Assembly: GCA_023213315.1 (NCBI GenBank) | Contig: JAKCPI010015814.1 | Location: forward strand, 124,001-188,000 | Origin: Euborellia annulipes | Taxonomy: Eukaryota; Arthropoda; Insecta; Dermaptera; Anisolabididae | Direction of reading: 5' to 3' | DNA: 64,000 nt | Shown: piece after piece, positions 47,687-59,441 of the stretch | How the letters are laid out: every line of letters starts with the position of its first letter | Numbering within the stretch: position 1 is the stretch's first letter | Position numbers and translations under genes: made by a program | The notes under the pieces: model-generated | Told to the model about the DNA's origin: nothing | What the model saw: only the letters and a program-made list of their open reading frames with translations | Databases searched by the model: none

Positions 47687-50600
47687 TTAAATGGTGAGAG
47701 ACATGATGGAAGTTAAAATTAGACTAATGAGGGCCGTGATTGATGCTGCTCCATTACATTTAGTCTCATCTGCATTTGCTTTAAAGCCAGAGGCACACGT
47801 GCATAAGTTCTCTACACAATCCACATGCTGGTTATCGCCATCAGCTAACAGGTAACATTCTTCCCTTTGCGAACAGGGTTCTCCCAGAGCTGTCAATCCA
47901 AAGAAGGAGTTAATAATTAGAAAAAATATTAAATCTTATATATATAATTCGCTAACGTCCGTCTGATTGTCTGTATGTCAGGCTCTATTTGGGCAACTTC
48001 CCGTTGGAATTTTGAAACGAAATTGTTTCTGCTTAAAGAGGACCTTCTAGGGATTACAGGAAAATTATTTTCATCCCAAAATTCCTATAACTTTGTGAGT
48101 TATTAAATCCTAAAGTTACGATTTCTCCCCAGGGGCGGATTAATGCAATTTTGTCGGGGGGGGGGCGGTTTTTTTTTTATTAAGCGGACTTTGACGGCAT
48201 CTATTGCCATTTAGACCCCTTTCCTATTTATTTAAATTGATTGGTAACAAATTTAATTGAAATTAAAGAGCGGAAATCATAATTTCTTTAGATTACTAGT
48301 TTTTATAACTTTTTGAACTTCTTCTCGGGGGGGGGGGGGATTTGCCCCCCCTTTAATCCGCCCCAGTTTCTCCCTGAGGGGAGCGAAGCTCCCCTTTCTA
48401 GACGTGAAGCTTCTCATAAATAAGAAAAGGCGAGAGTTCACCGCACTAGTAACATATAATGAAATGAACGAGAGATTAAAACTAAAAGCGAAGGATGAAA
48501 AAACGAGGGCCTTAAAGGTATATGAATGGAATTCCTTAAAATGAGTGAATAAATAACTAGAGTCTAGAATAAGGTATCTAAGAATTTTTTTTGTAATGAG
48601 TGCATAAGGTCCGAAGACCTATAATGCCACATGCCGCGAGGAAGAAAATAAAGACAACAGGAGAAACATAAAAGGGAAACTCAACTGCGGGAACTGAGAA
48701 GATGCCTGTTGAGATTAGACTTGAAAGTCTGAAGATAGTAGGTTTTGGGGAAGATAGACGCAGGTAGCTGTATTATTACTTACTTTTTTGACTTTTTCCG
48801 TTCTCCGTTGAAATTTGCATGCAAAAAATCCTGGGCAGACTTCTTCTGATTACTAGAGAAATTAATTCAATAGAGTAGAAAAAATATTTAATAATTTTAA
48901 TGAAAATTGTTTCAATAATGAACAATAAAGGAGCTATTTCATGATGATTAAAAAAAAACCAAAGAATAATTTTTTTTAATAAATTAAAGAGAACCATCAT
49001 TTACCAGAATAGGTGAGCTCGAGGTATATCTAAGGCTCCTCTGCTCTTTTAAATATAGTTTTTGAATGTTTTTTATATAAAACAGAACCCACCATAATTT
49101 ATCGAATCGGCGGTTGTTGAATATCTTTTATATAGAAAAGAACCCCCCATCGGGCTTAAATAAGAATGCCTGGACCCCAATATATATATATTCATAATAA
49201 GGATCATAAAAGTCTTATATGGCCTAAGATGCCGAAAAGACTGTGTGTATGTGAGGGTGAATGGGAAAAAAGTATGAGTGTTTAAAAAAAAAAAAAAATT
49301 CGCCATCGGCGGCCCGCGGACCCAGGGGGAGTTGTTGAATATTTTTAACTAGAACAGAAACTAGCATATTTCACCGAAAGACGAGGAGGTTCACTGGAAG
49401 TTGTTAAGAAAGTTGATGTTTATAAGTGTAGCAAACTCAAGCCTTTTTTCTAAAAAAAAAGTCAGGGAATACTACAACATAAAGTTAGCTCCTTTATTTT
49501 TTTTTTTTAATAAGCCGGGTGCCAAAGGCTATCCCCATGAATTATCATTGTTTTAAATATTAATTATTTTTTCAACTATATTTATTTTTTCTTTAGTTAT
49601 CACAATCAGATTAGGTCTGCACAAGATTTTTGTCATCTAAATTACAATGGAGAAAGAAAAAACCCAAAAAAAGTAAGTAATAATACATTTTTACAAAGAA
49701 ATGAATCAGACTTGTATGTTTTGAGAATTTTTTTAGCTTATCCTGATAGATCTTATATAAGTCAATTGAAATAAGTCAGTGGCATTGATAACACACCCGT
49801 AGACCCCGCAATGCAGTGGGGCGCAGAGACCCAGTCGCAAAAAAAATATATAAAATACAATACATTATCATCATAATAAATTTTACAATTTGTTAAGTAT
49901 CTTAATGCCCGTGACCTGTGAGGAGAGTTGGGTTATTATTGAAATTAAGATTTTGTAAATTATTTGATGATGGGGGGGGGGGGGGCGCCAACCAATGTAG
50001 TTGCGCCAGTAAAATGAGTAATATTTAAAAGAAAACTAAAAAAAAATTCTCTAGTTTTTTGAAGAAAATAATTTAATTTAAAACCGAATCTAACCGATCA
50101 GAAGTCAAGAAAGAGAACCAAAATAAATTATGTTTATAAGTGCCGAGAGATTAGATCGCCTTGCCATGTCCATCTAACGAATGTGAAAAATCCCGATTTT
50201 CAGATTTGATTTTTTTATACCTTTCTCTTGCATTCGACAACGATACGCCTTGTTGCAAACTGCCCTTTAGAATCACAAGAAATGATTTTAATAAAGTAAA
50301 CTTGCCCTTTTGTCAAGGCCCTGATTTTGCAATCACTATTCAAGATGTTTTTGATCTTCTGAAAAATTACGATTTTCACATTCGATAGTTGGACATCGGT
50401 AGGGACGAAATGTAGATAAGGATTCGCAAGGAAAATGGAATATGAGCCTTTGTGCATTTTAAATATTGGGATTAATATAATTATTTGGAAAAAATTCATC
50501 TTATGGAACATAGAATTCAATTTTTCGCGAAAAGCCTCCATATCTGTTACCTCTTCGGTGCCCCAAATCCTCAACTTTACAAAACGAAAATAAATATTAA

Positions 50601-53600
50601 AATTTATAATTATGGACAGTGTCAATATATAATAATGATATTTTTTAAATTCAGATGTTAATTTGAAGTCAATATAAATTGAATGTGATCCTTAGAAAAT
50701 GAGACTTTTAGGGCAGTGAAAAAGAAAATAGACATTCTCTTTAAATTGAAAAAAAATAGAGACGGAGTCTAAATGCCCTTCGTTACCAAAAAAAGACCTT
50801 AAATAAATAAAAAAAAAAATTATCTTATATGACTATTTCTAATTTAAAAAATTTTTTTAAATAAAAATGAAAATTTATATTTCAAAGAAAACATTTCATT
50901 ATTATGCACACATTAGGCCTATATGTTTAGGATTAAGAGAGGCATTGAAATGGTATGAAAAAGAGGGATTTATGGCTATAAATTCAATAATTTGAACACC
51001 GTATTAAAATCTAAGTTTAAATAAGAGAAAGTAAAAAAAATCTATCCTTCCCTTTAATCCCCAAATTGGCCAAATTAATATTTTTTTTTAATAGATACCG
51101 GTACAATTTTTTTCAATTTCAATGAATATAATCTATTATAATATAATTCACAATTCTAGATAAATATAGATTCAAATGAAAATTTGTAATCTTATCTTCA
51201 AAAGTAAATATATTAATCATTTTAAAAACTAAATAGGCATATTAAAAAGAATATTTGTAATCTTAATTACATAATTCAAACAAAATGACGGGTTTTCTTT
51301 AACTCACCTCTATTACGAAGACACTCCTTAAGAGAATCGACGAAATGATGTTCTGGTCTGCAAACGCATTTAGAGTCTTGGCATATTATATTATCACCCA
51401 TGAGATATTGGCATTCTTGATGATCAATACATTTATCTCCAGGCTTAGTAGCGGCTAAAGAAATAATTATTGTAAACAAATGTACAAAAAAAATAATGAT
51501 ATAACTTTTGATTAGTTACCATATACGCAGGTATTTTTAGATGGGTGAATTACAAAATCATCTTTGCATGCACAAATTCTATTTTTACAAATAGCATTTA
51601 AGTTGTCGGTGTATGCGCACTCTTGATCATAATCGCAATCTTGCTGTAATTCTAAAAAATAATTTTAATGAAAAAAATTAATAAAAGAAACTTTTTTTAT
51701 TTAAAACATTATTACTCTGTGCACTTTTTTAGTATAAAACAAGAAAACAAAAGTCATTGCCACTGGTTTTGTTTACAAGTGTGCAAATGAAATGCCCCTC
51801 AGATTTAGGTTAATGGCGCTAGGTTCTTTCATGGATAACATCGTCCATATTATTGGTTAAATGATTGTAAGATATTATTAAAAAGAGAAAGAAGAAATCC
51901 GAGCCGAAAATATAGATAAAGGACTAAATTATTTTACTATATAAGCGGAAGCGAGGAGGGGGTGGCATTTGCCCCCCCCCCCCTTCCAAGAGCTCTGATC
52001 TTTTTTACATTATTCTAAATAAAATATTTCAAATATCTGAGGGTATATTAACTGAAAAAAATTAAAGAATTAATTAAATTAAATACCTTAATAAACAACC
52101 TATTTGTAAATTTTAAGAAAAAAAAAGTTAGCCCCTCCCCCAAGAAAAATTTGAAATGACGCCACTGTATATAAGTAAAAAAAAATGTTTTTACTTTTTT
52201 TTTTGAGGTTTCCCTGAGGTCGGTTGAATATGGACTATGCTAATCACGGTCGTGTTTTATTAATTTTGTTTAAGATGTTTAGGCGCTTTATTATATAAAA
52301 TATAGGCTAAATGATGTTATTATCAAATAGCCACCTCACCTCTTTATTTTTTAAATATTAATAAAAGAGACTAAATTTTGTAAAAATCAACCAAAAAATA
52401 AATAAATATTTACAATTTTTTTTTGTCAATCAAGAGCAGCAATCAAGAAACGAATCTATTAATAGTTAATATTTAAAAAAAAAACCTTACTTTGATTTCT
52501 ATAACATTTGGTTCCATTGACATGAGTTCTAGTTGGACACTGGCAATATCTATTACTGCAAGGAATAACCATATCATTTCTTGATTTTAGACTATCACAT
52601 TGCTCTCCAAATTCACATCCGAAGCCTGGATTTGGAGCAACTAAAAGAAAAATTGAAAAAATTAAAAATACTAGATAAAAATGGATGATATAAGTAGTCC
52701 ATTGAATATAAATAAACTTTAAAAAAGAAATAATATAGACTGAATTCGTGAAAAAAACCTAACAGATTTGGATCTCATTTTTAGGGAGAATTTGTATTAG
52801 GTATCTACAATGAATATTAAGTAATGTTTTTTTGATTTTAACTTTGTAAAAAGAGGATATTCATAATAATAATTTAATGCTTTAAATAAAATTAGAATAA
52901 TCCTAGTGGTCGAAAAAGATCTAAAATAAATTAAAAAAAAAAAAACTGAGTGAATTCTTTTAGATCTAGCTTCAAGTTCCAAGGGTCGTATGTTCAGTTC
53001 CCGTCCTAAGCCATAAAATATATTTACATTAATTGGCTTTTACAAGCGTAACTGGGATTTTTGTTTAGAGGATCTAAATGATTGAGGAACTCCTCTATAA
53101 ATAAATAAGATTTCCAAAATTCCAGAAAAAATTATACCCGTTGTATAATTGCAGGTTTATTTTACTTCAATTATACAACGGCTGTAATTTCTTGCACTGT
53201 TTCGTCTGTAAAATTATATTCATTGAACTTATCATAAATCTCAATATCAAATCTTTCCTTACCTGGTAGACATTTATTTAAAGAAGGAATCTCAACAAGT
53301 CCATCAGGACAAACACAGTAACCATTTACACACTTAAAATTGTTCATACAATACCCCCCTTGGCATGGTTGCCCTGCTTCACCTAAAAAAAAAAAAAGTT
53401 ATGTTGTTAGAAAATGCGTTAAGTAAAGAGATCACATACGATATTTTTAAATTTTTCTTTCATTTAATCTAAAATATATAAATTTTAACAATAATCATTG
53501 TTGAAAACTGCTAAAACTAATTTTATTCTGCTGAATTAATTTTGAATTTTGAATGGACTTTGGATGGGTGGCTCCAACATGTGTAAGAATTGACGTCAGT

Positions 53601-54547
53601 TGTCCATTCAAAGGGGTCAAAATTGAGATATAAAAAATTTTGAAAGCAATTAATAAAAACTGAATAATAAGTATTATTTAAAAAAGAAAAGTCTAAATGT
53701 TTATGTCAATCTCTAATAATATAGAAGATATACAAATAAAAATGAAGTTAGGTGATTTTTTTTGAATAGAGAAGAGATAGAGGTACAGTCACCCCAAAAT
53801 AAATTTTGTTTGCTCTTTGATTCAAATTCTTGTGTTTATAAATTTGAAATGAAAGGTAAAAATAACGATATTAACAAATTGTATAAATAAAAAAAGTATT
53901 AAAACATCTAATCATAAAAATATTTTATAAGATCTATTAATTCAAATCTTATCTCTATCGACAAAGTGGATTGGAAATCAAATGGGTCTATTATATAATC
54001 AATTAGAATTTTAATATTAGTCTATGTCAGGGATGGCGAACCTTTTTGAGTCGGGGGTCAAATTTTTTTTTTTTTTTAGTACTAGCTCATGGGTCATTAA
54101 TGCGCATTTGCACCAGAGTTAAGTTTAAAATTTTTTAACTGAGTTTAAAACATCTTTAAAATTCAATTAGCTTAAAGGGTAAAAATGGGCGTGGTTTGAT
54201 AATTTAAAAATTTTTAGTGCGTGCGTCTCTTTCCTCCTTAATGTGCAACTTTTTTAGATGAGTTTTTGTGAGAAGCAATCGTGGGTCAGTCAAAAAGCTT
54301 GCGTGGGTCAGTGTTTGATTCACGGGTCATAGGTTCGCCATCGTTGGTTTTAAAGTTCTTTAAAATAAAATTTTAGAAATTAAAATAAGTATCCAAAAGA
54401 ATTTATTTTTTCTGCTTAGGATAAAAATATGATCTAAAAAATTATAAATCTTTTTAGATTCATTTTTTTTTATAAATCAAAGATTGAAAATTACATACCT
54501 CCGCAGAAAAACAGAATAAAAATTGAAGCGAAGAAGAAAAAATTCAT
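47687..54547 (-). CDS. EB/EGF-like modular surface protein, EB gene 2
   Basis: Six exons on the minus strand: 54547-54499, 53382-53263, 52640-52491, 51651-51520, 51454-51308 and 47889-47687, all introns phase 1; 266 residues. Exon 1 is a short signal peptide (MNFFFFASIFILFFCG). Each following exon is one module with six cysteines and a C-x-C core (YCVCPDG, YCQCPT, ICACKDD, KCVCRPE, LCTCASG). Module 2 has an extra cysteine pair layout (CQGGYCMNNFKC). Exon 6 ends TKCNGAAS plus a hydrophobic tail, a good GPI-anchor signal. Order and spacing parallel EB gene 1, and the last modules are clearly paralogous (LGEPC...EECYLLADG here, LDEEC...EECILASG there). The first intron side has an additional possible first exon at 57983-58202. 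Function unknown; extracellular and probably membrane-anchored. Confidence 0.88.
47934..48401 (+). mobile_element. Helitron-like element interrupted by a MITE
   Basis: Starts TCTTATATATATAATTCGC, and ends with an 8-bp stem, GAA loop (48377-48384 with 48388-48395) and CTAG at 48398-48401. This resembles, but is not the same as, the Helitron at 18341. The following base is A rather than T, which is atypical. It starts only 45 bp upstream of the last exon of EB gene 2. Confidence 0.6.
48130..48366. mobile_element. MITE (GGCGGATTAA) with TSD tttctccc
   Basis: Ends CAGGGGCGGATTAATG and TTTAATCCGCCCCAG, identical tttctccc at 48122-48129 and 48367-48374. It is inserted just inside the 3' hairpin of the Helitron-like element. 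Same family as 9377 and 34343, in opposite orientation. Confidence 0.9.
48588..48773 (-). pseudogene. LINE 3' fragment, second copy
   Basis: Matches 8204-8395 ('gtgcataaggtccgaagacctataatg', 'cgcgaggaagaaaataaa', 'gaactgagaagatgcctgttgag', 'gtaggttttggggaagatagacgcagg'). Only the last few codons of the RT and the 3' UTR remain, with a short T-run on the left as the poly(A) tail. Confidence 0.88.
49150..49300 (+). mobile_element. SINE family 1, 3' fragment
   Basis: From 'gggcttaaataagaatgcctgg' through 'gccgaaaagactgtgtg' to the A-run at about 49283-49298. Headless, like the copy at 24512. Confidence 0.8.
50215..50625 (-). other. Unrecognised coding-like frame, 136 codons
   Basis: The second half (about 50450-50215) reads like real protein: FVPTDVQLSNVKIVIFQKIK, then SDCKIRALTKGQVYFIKIIS and ATRRIVVECKRKV, with balanced codon use including CTG/GTC/ACC codons unusual for this AT-rich DNA. 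The first half has a similarly plausible segment WGTEEVTDMEAFREKLNSMF, separated by a hydrophobic stretch. I do not recognise the family. It could be an exon of a gene nested in an intron of EB gene 2, a captured fragment, or an old insertion. AAG/GTATAA at the end could be a splice donor. Confidence 0.3.
51946..52167. mobile_element. MITE with TSD tatataag
   Basis: Right end AATGACGCCACTG, left end degenerate CGGAAGCGAGG. Identical tatataag at 51938-51945 and 52168-52175 proves the ends. A poly-C block lies inside. It lies between exons 4 and 3 of EB gene 2. Confidence 0.8.
54028..54346. mobile_element. hAT-like element (CAGGGATGGCGAACC)
   Basis: Ends CAGGGATGGCGAACCTTTTT and ATAGGTTCGCCATCGTTG, inverted. 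'gggtca' words near both ends. No clear target duplication. It lies in intron 1 of EB gene 2. Confidence 0.7.
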
Positions 54548-54637
54548 TTTGGACAAAATGTACATCAATAATACTATCACTAGCTCTGCACAGATGAACT
54601 TGTGTCTGGATGTTGCAGCCTTTACTTTTTAGCCTTC

Positions 54638-54645
54638 TCTTATCA
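54638..54645 (-). promoter_or_regulatory. GATA-like site upstream of EB gene 2
   Basis: TGATAAGA on the minus strand about 90-100 bases upstream of the ATG at 54547. Candidate only. Confidence 0.25.
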
Positions 54646-55242
54646 TAAAGATGCGCGCGCAAATTTCCAATTCAAATTGACTCAAAGATAAAAATCCCGA
54701 TTCCTCGATCTCCTATGCAATTAGATCTGACGCATACCTTTTTTTTTATCTTGTTGATATCGTCACAATTATTATCATATAAAAACTTTTTTAAATTTTT
54801 CTTGAAAGGAGGCAGGAAGATGAATTAATCGTTTATCATATTCAACATTTTTAGTCAAAAGAATTAGAATTAATTATAAAATTAAATCATCTATTCACCC
54901 CTACTTCTTCCTCTTGCTTCTTCAATTTCATCAATTAAAAAATTTGGTGTGAAAACTCACATCACACAACTTTTTCTTATCTCAGGGAAGGTTGTGTAAT
55001 GTGTTCATACATCAAATTTCTTGTTAGTTTTCCACTTCAAAAGAGTATCTTAAGTTTAATCTAATTTCTTATATGAACACTCAATTTAATCAAAATCGTT
55101 TAAGTAGTTTCAGAGGAATTCAGAAAAAAAAAGTCTAAAAACATACCGGAGTAAAGTGCAGCCCAATTCTACAATGACGCAAACAGAAGATGTGAGGGGA
55201 GTTTTGGAAATTAAACCCCCCAAAGAGAGAAAGCCTCTAGAG

Positions 55243-56109
55243 CTGCGTTTCTCAAACTTATTTGACCCCGGCCCGGTACGAGGTTTTAAAATTTTTTGCG
55301 ATCCACCTTATGAGGAAAAAAAAACATTTATTTAAAAAACAAATTTTATTTTTTAATAAAAATCAGGTTATTTGTTTGTTTTAAGCTATATGAGAGGTCC
55401 CAAAACTTGTTTGTCTCATAGACCACTTGCTATGTTTTTCAGTTTGGTTTTGGGTAGACTCCTCCTTAGCTAATATAGCATTTTTGAATATTCAACTTCA
55501 AATGTTTATGTATCAAAATCTCGACATGAGAAAGTAAAAATAAAATAAATGAGATCGATTATCGTGGATCCCCGTTTACATCTCACAGACCCCCAATTCT
55601 TTTTTCGCTCACATGGACCCCTTGTAGGTCGTCGGCGACCCTTGGGAATCACTGAGCTATATGAAAGTACAAGTACATGCTTTCCCACTATTCCTAGTTT
55701 ACAACTAATGTACACTTTTTTTTCCTACTCACATTCACACACACATTCACAGTCTTTTCGACAACTTACTCGTAATTTATTTATTTATTTTTTTTTTTTA
55801 AACATTCACACTTTTTTCTCATTCACACTCACACTCACACACACATTCACACAGTCTTTTCGGCAACCCAGGCCATTTAAGACTTTGACGATAACCGTTG
55901 TAAGTAATATATATATTTGGGGTTCAGGCATTTCTATTTAAGCCATCTGGTATTCAGATGGCTTAAATAAAATCCTCGGATTGCCTGGAATCCGAACTCG
56001 CGACCCTTGGATGTTTAAAAAAAAATGTAAACAAATTTTTGTTTGTGTTTTCAAAATCTCTTTTTCGCGACCCGGTGCCGGGTCTTTAGCGAAAATTTGG
56101 GAAACGCTG
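55243..56109. mobile_element. hAT-like composite element
   Basis: Ends CTGCGTTTCTCAAACT and AATTTGGGAAACGCTG, flanks ctctagag and ctctaggg (7 of 8). 'cccggtacgagg' and 'cgacccggtgccggg' near the ends match the element at 25458-26709. A SINE at 55720-56012 and other repeat pieces are nested inside. Confidence 0.78.
55720..56012 (-). mobile_element. SINE family 1, minus copy with duplicated tail
   Basis: Two copies of the 'cacacattcacacagtcttttcg' tail (about 55735-55765 and 55840-55865) separated by an AT-rich piece suggest one copy inserted in or beside another. The hairpin 'aagccatctggtattcagatggctt' and the partial head 'gaatccgaactcgcga' lie at 55938-56005. Confidence 0.78.
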
Positions 56110-56117
56110 CTCTAGGG

Positions 56118-57340
56118 CCTGAATTTATGGTCTTTTCATGTTTGTATTTATTTTAAATATTTTTAAGCATAAAACCCCCAAATATTTTGTTATAGCCAAA
56201 CAGGAGAGCCTTAAAAAGATTCATATTCTTCTCCCCCCAGATGCAGGCCTGGTTGCTTTACTGTTTTATTTTAATCTAATAAATAATTGATATATGAATA
56301 ATAAATAAATTTGGAAAAAATTGAAAAAAATAAAAAATAAACTAAAAAAAAGTGCATCAGTACGGTAAAATTTGAACCTAGTAGGTTTTTCTGTTTTTGC
56401 ATACATATACAGAAACAGGCATAATTTTAAGGGACCCAATTTTTTAGATCTTCTAAACGTGTATATGATCAAAATTTGGTCGTCGAATATTTGTTGAACT
56501 TTGATGTTTGAGGCCTTTAAAACTGTCCATATTAATCTGATTAATTAGAAACCAATATAATATGAATACATTATTGTGACTCTCCCCTCCTCCCTGAAAA
56601 ATTATTTGCCTATAGCCGTATAAGACACGCAAGGAATAGCTAAGAGCCCCTTTTGGGGACTCCCAAAATTGTCCATAAGAGTAAATGTATATATATGAAT
56701 AAAAATTATTTTGAGTTATATTTATTATTTCACTATCAATATATTTACTTGTTGCCGACAAAGGATATCTAGATATATAAAGGCCCTCAAATCTCAAATA
56801 GCTAAGGACTTCATCAAGTCTAAATATCGCCCTGGATTCAATTTTCAAAATTTGGTCGTCGAATTTTTGTTTAACTTTGATATTTGAGGCAAATAAAAAT
56901 GTCCATATTAATCTGATTAATTAGAAAGCAATATACGTAATATGAATACATTTTTGTGACTCATGGCTAACGAATTTTTGGTGAACGAAGAATATCTGAC
57001 ATCACAGAGACATCTATAGGCATTTCGAGTAGCTACTTAATTTCTTATCTCTGATTCCTCACAGTTTGCGTATTTATTTAAAAGATAACTAGCAGCGATT
57101 CTCAGTCTGTTTTTTGATTATATTTAAAGACTTGTAACTAATTAGTGAGCCTTACTTACAATCCTATGTTAACAGATACTTATCAAAAGTACTGGAACCG
57201 ATTAATCTCTATTTTTTCTCACAGTCAATATTTTTAAAAAAGGGATGTTAAGAAACGAAGTTGCGAAGTTAATATTATGATTCTATTTGAAAGGTAGGCT
57301 TGTTTGTGAGTGATGAATGTCTTTTAAGATGAAAAATGAG
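56118..57340. other. Spacer, no gene seen
   Basis: Contains a direct duplication: 'aaaatttggtcgtcgaatatttgtt...tgatttgaggc' at about 56470-56610 resembles 56845-56960. The open frame at 56453-56848 covers part of it and is not convincing. I searched the minus strand here for further EB modules and saw none. Confidence 0.5.
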
Positions 57341-57422
57341 GAGGCAAGTGGCTAAGTCGGCTAAGCTTGGATTGCGGATCTGAAGTCTCAACACAACTCG
57401 GGTTCGAATCCAGCTTGCCGCA
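57341..57422 (+). tRNA. tRNA-like gene or SINE head, type II shape
   Basis: A canonical A box (TGGCTAAGTCGG) and B box (GGTTCGAATCC) are present. The 7-bp acceptor stem GAGGCAA/TTGCCGC has one mismatch; anticodon stem TTGGA/TCTGA with loop TTGCGGA would give anticodon GCG; the variable arm is long. GCG would be an arginine anticodon, but a long variable arm belongs to Ser/Leu types, and the T stem has two mismatches. So this is more likely a degenerate tRNA or the head of a tRNA-derived SINE continuing to about 57530. There is no immediate T-run terminator. Confidence 0.4.
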
Positions 57423-57982
57423 AATAATTCAACATTGCCAAAATCTCCTCTTAGGGTAGGAAAGTGGAAGAAGAGCTCATCCCACAGAGATAAAGGGCCA
57501 AATTTGAAGTGACCTTAAAATGGGGCTCCGACTGGGTAATCCAGAAACTGCCGAGAGGCGTGGCTGAGAACGAGCCATACCTTATAAAATCCAAAATCCA
57601 AGATGAAAAACAAGGCGGTTTTCAGATCGGAATTGCATTAAAGGAGAGGAAATCGGCCAGAAGTGTAGCCTCTATCGAAATAAACCAAGGTACTAGGCAA
57701 ATTTAACTGGAAAAACTTCGAGATACAACGAACTGGGTATAAAATTTGAACATATAGACTTTTTTCTTTTTAAATTATTTTGTTAACCCACAGTGCTAGA
57801 CGAATAAATAATTTTTTTTTTTTAGAATGATTAAAACGTATAAAATCTTGACATCGAAATTTTCAAATATTAATTTATTATATTTAGCCCATCTACAAAG
57901 TCTGCAGTGAAATGTCTGGTCGTGCTTTGTCTGTTCCTGTATGCGTTCGGCCTTACTAGTATATTTTAGGAAAAATACTCAC

Positions 57983-58202
57983 CATAAGAATGACATTGAT
58001 TATCGTCTTCGGAAAAGTACATATCATTTGAGCATTCACATTGTCCATTAAAACATTTTGTTTGTTGGTTGTCCGTTTGTTCAAAACAATCCATGTCCTT
58101 AAGACATTCTAAACGGAGTTTCTGGTTTTTTTCATTTGATAATATTTGGCACTGCACAAAATAAAATAAAAGTGAAATTAGGTAAATATTTTCTAAAAGC
58201 AT
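57983..58202 (-). CDS. EB-family first exon: signal peptide plus module 1
   Basis: Starts at ATG 58202 and ends at a good donor (TATG/GTGAGT) in phase 1. It encodes a hydrophobic leader (MLLENIYLISLLFYFVQC) and one six-cysteine module with LECLKDMDC, KCFNGQCECSND and NQCHSY. The ECLKDxxC opening is the same as in module 1 of EB gene 1 (ECLKDSHC), but here leader and module share one exon. No further module exon was found between here and 54547. The exon is phase-compatible with the exon at 53382-53263 of EB gene 2, so it may be an alternative first exon of that gene; otherwise it is the start of a gene whose other exons I missed, or a remnant. TGATAA/TTATCA words lie at 58302-58315. Confidence 0.78.
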
Positions 58203-58383
58203 TGTAATCTAATCGAAATCTTAAAAGCTACTAGGGAAAATAAAACTTGTTCGAGGCTGATGTCATTGAACTCAGAAAATTCTTATCGTTTCATCTAGTT
58301 ATTATCAACTGATAAAATTGATTAGTTTATAGTGGAACCAAACCTTTGGGAGAAATCAGAAATTGCTTCCTATTCCTATAAAG

Positions 58384-58671
58384 CAGTGATTCCCATCAGG
58401 TGTGCCCTGGCAGCTAAGGGTCCAGCGAAATATTGAGATAAAACAAAAAAAAAATTACTCTATACTTAAACTAACAAAACTATTGATGTATTTTTACTCA
58501 GTGACTGTAGTAAAGTTTACTATATTATGTATGGTGTATGTTACTTAATATATAATATTTCAATAAATTTACATATAAAACTTTATTTTTTTTTTAATTC
58601 AAGGAAGGGTGCCACTCGTGATAATGTTATTCTCAAAGGTGCCGTGAACTTCAAAAGGTTGGGAAACTCTG
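58384..58671. mobile_element. hAT-type MITE with TSD ctataaag
   Basis: Ends CAGTGATTCCCATCAGG and AGGTTGGGAAACTCTG, identical ctataaag at 58376-58383 and 58672-58679. 'ggtgtgcc' and 'aaggtgccgtgaacttcaaaagg' match the element at 40068-40679. Confidence 0.9.
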
Positions 58672-58679
58672 CTATAAAG

Positions 58680-59441
58680 ACCAGGGGAGTATATATAAAT
58701 TTTTTTCGGGGTGGAGGGCCTGAACTCAGCAAGGTTTCACACCTATAAATTTCTAGATGGTCACATTGTTAGTATAAAAAACCTATCAACATTTTTCTCA
58801 CATTTCATTGGCAATGACTTTTGGCAAAGATCTTTGAATAAATAAACCATAACTGTATTCATTACAAATTTTTAATTAATTAATATATAAATATTTTTTA
58901 ATAAATAAAAATTTAGATATTGATACTTGATAATTTATTGATTAACATTTATTGGGCTTTGGATTCATTTAAGCAATCATTGAATAAAAAATTGATAAGA
59001 TAAAAGGTTTATTAATTTTGTAGTTTCCTTAGTAGACCTGGGAAGCCGAAGTTAAAGTCAAGATGGGAAGCAGAAAGTTTCGGAAGTGCCAGAGCAAGAA
59101 TCTAAGCTAAATGATCAAATAGAAGACCTATTATTTTTAAGATATAGGCCTATTGGAAAACCGAATTACATTTTACCCTGCAAAAGTCTGAAAGAAGATT
59201 AATTCTTTCTCTGTCTCAATGTTTGTGGAAATGTATCAAGTTTTATGTTTGGCAATTATTTGGGAGGATTACAAAAGATCATATATATGAAAAATTTTAT
59301 TTAAGCCTCCTCCTCAAAAGAAATTCAGACTCGTGAGTGTAAATTAAATGATGTTTTAGTCTTTAGGGCATTATTTGGAAAGTATGATTTAAAAAACTAC
59401 AATAATTCCTTTGGAGGAGGTATATAGCTGAATGTTGATAT
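58680..59441. other. No gene seen
   Basis: AT-rich intergenic sequence between the EB first exon and the long foldback element. No exon-like block with cysteine codons was found on either strand. Confidence 0.45.

Noticed and set aside
57509..57706. 65-codon plus frame that looks mildly protein-like
   Set aside because: It begins in the sequence following the tRNA-like head and has no recognised family; insufficient to call.
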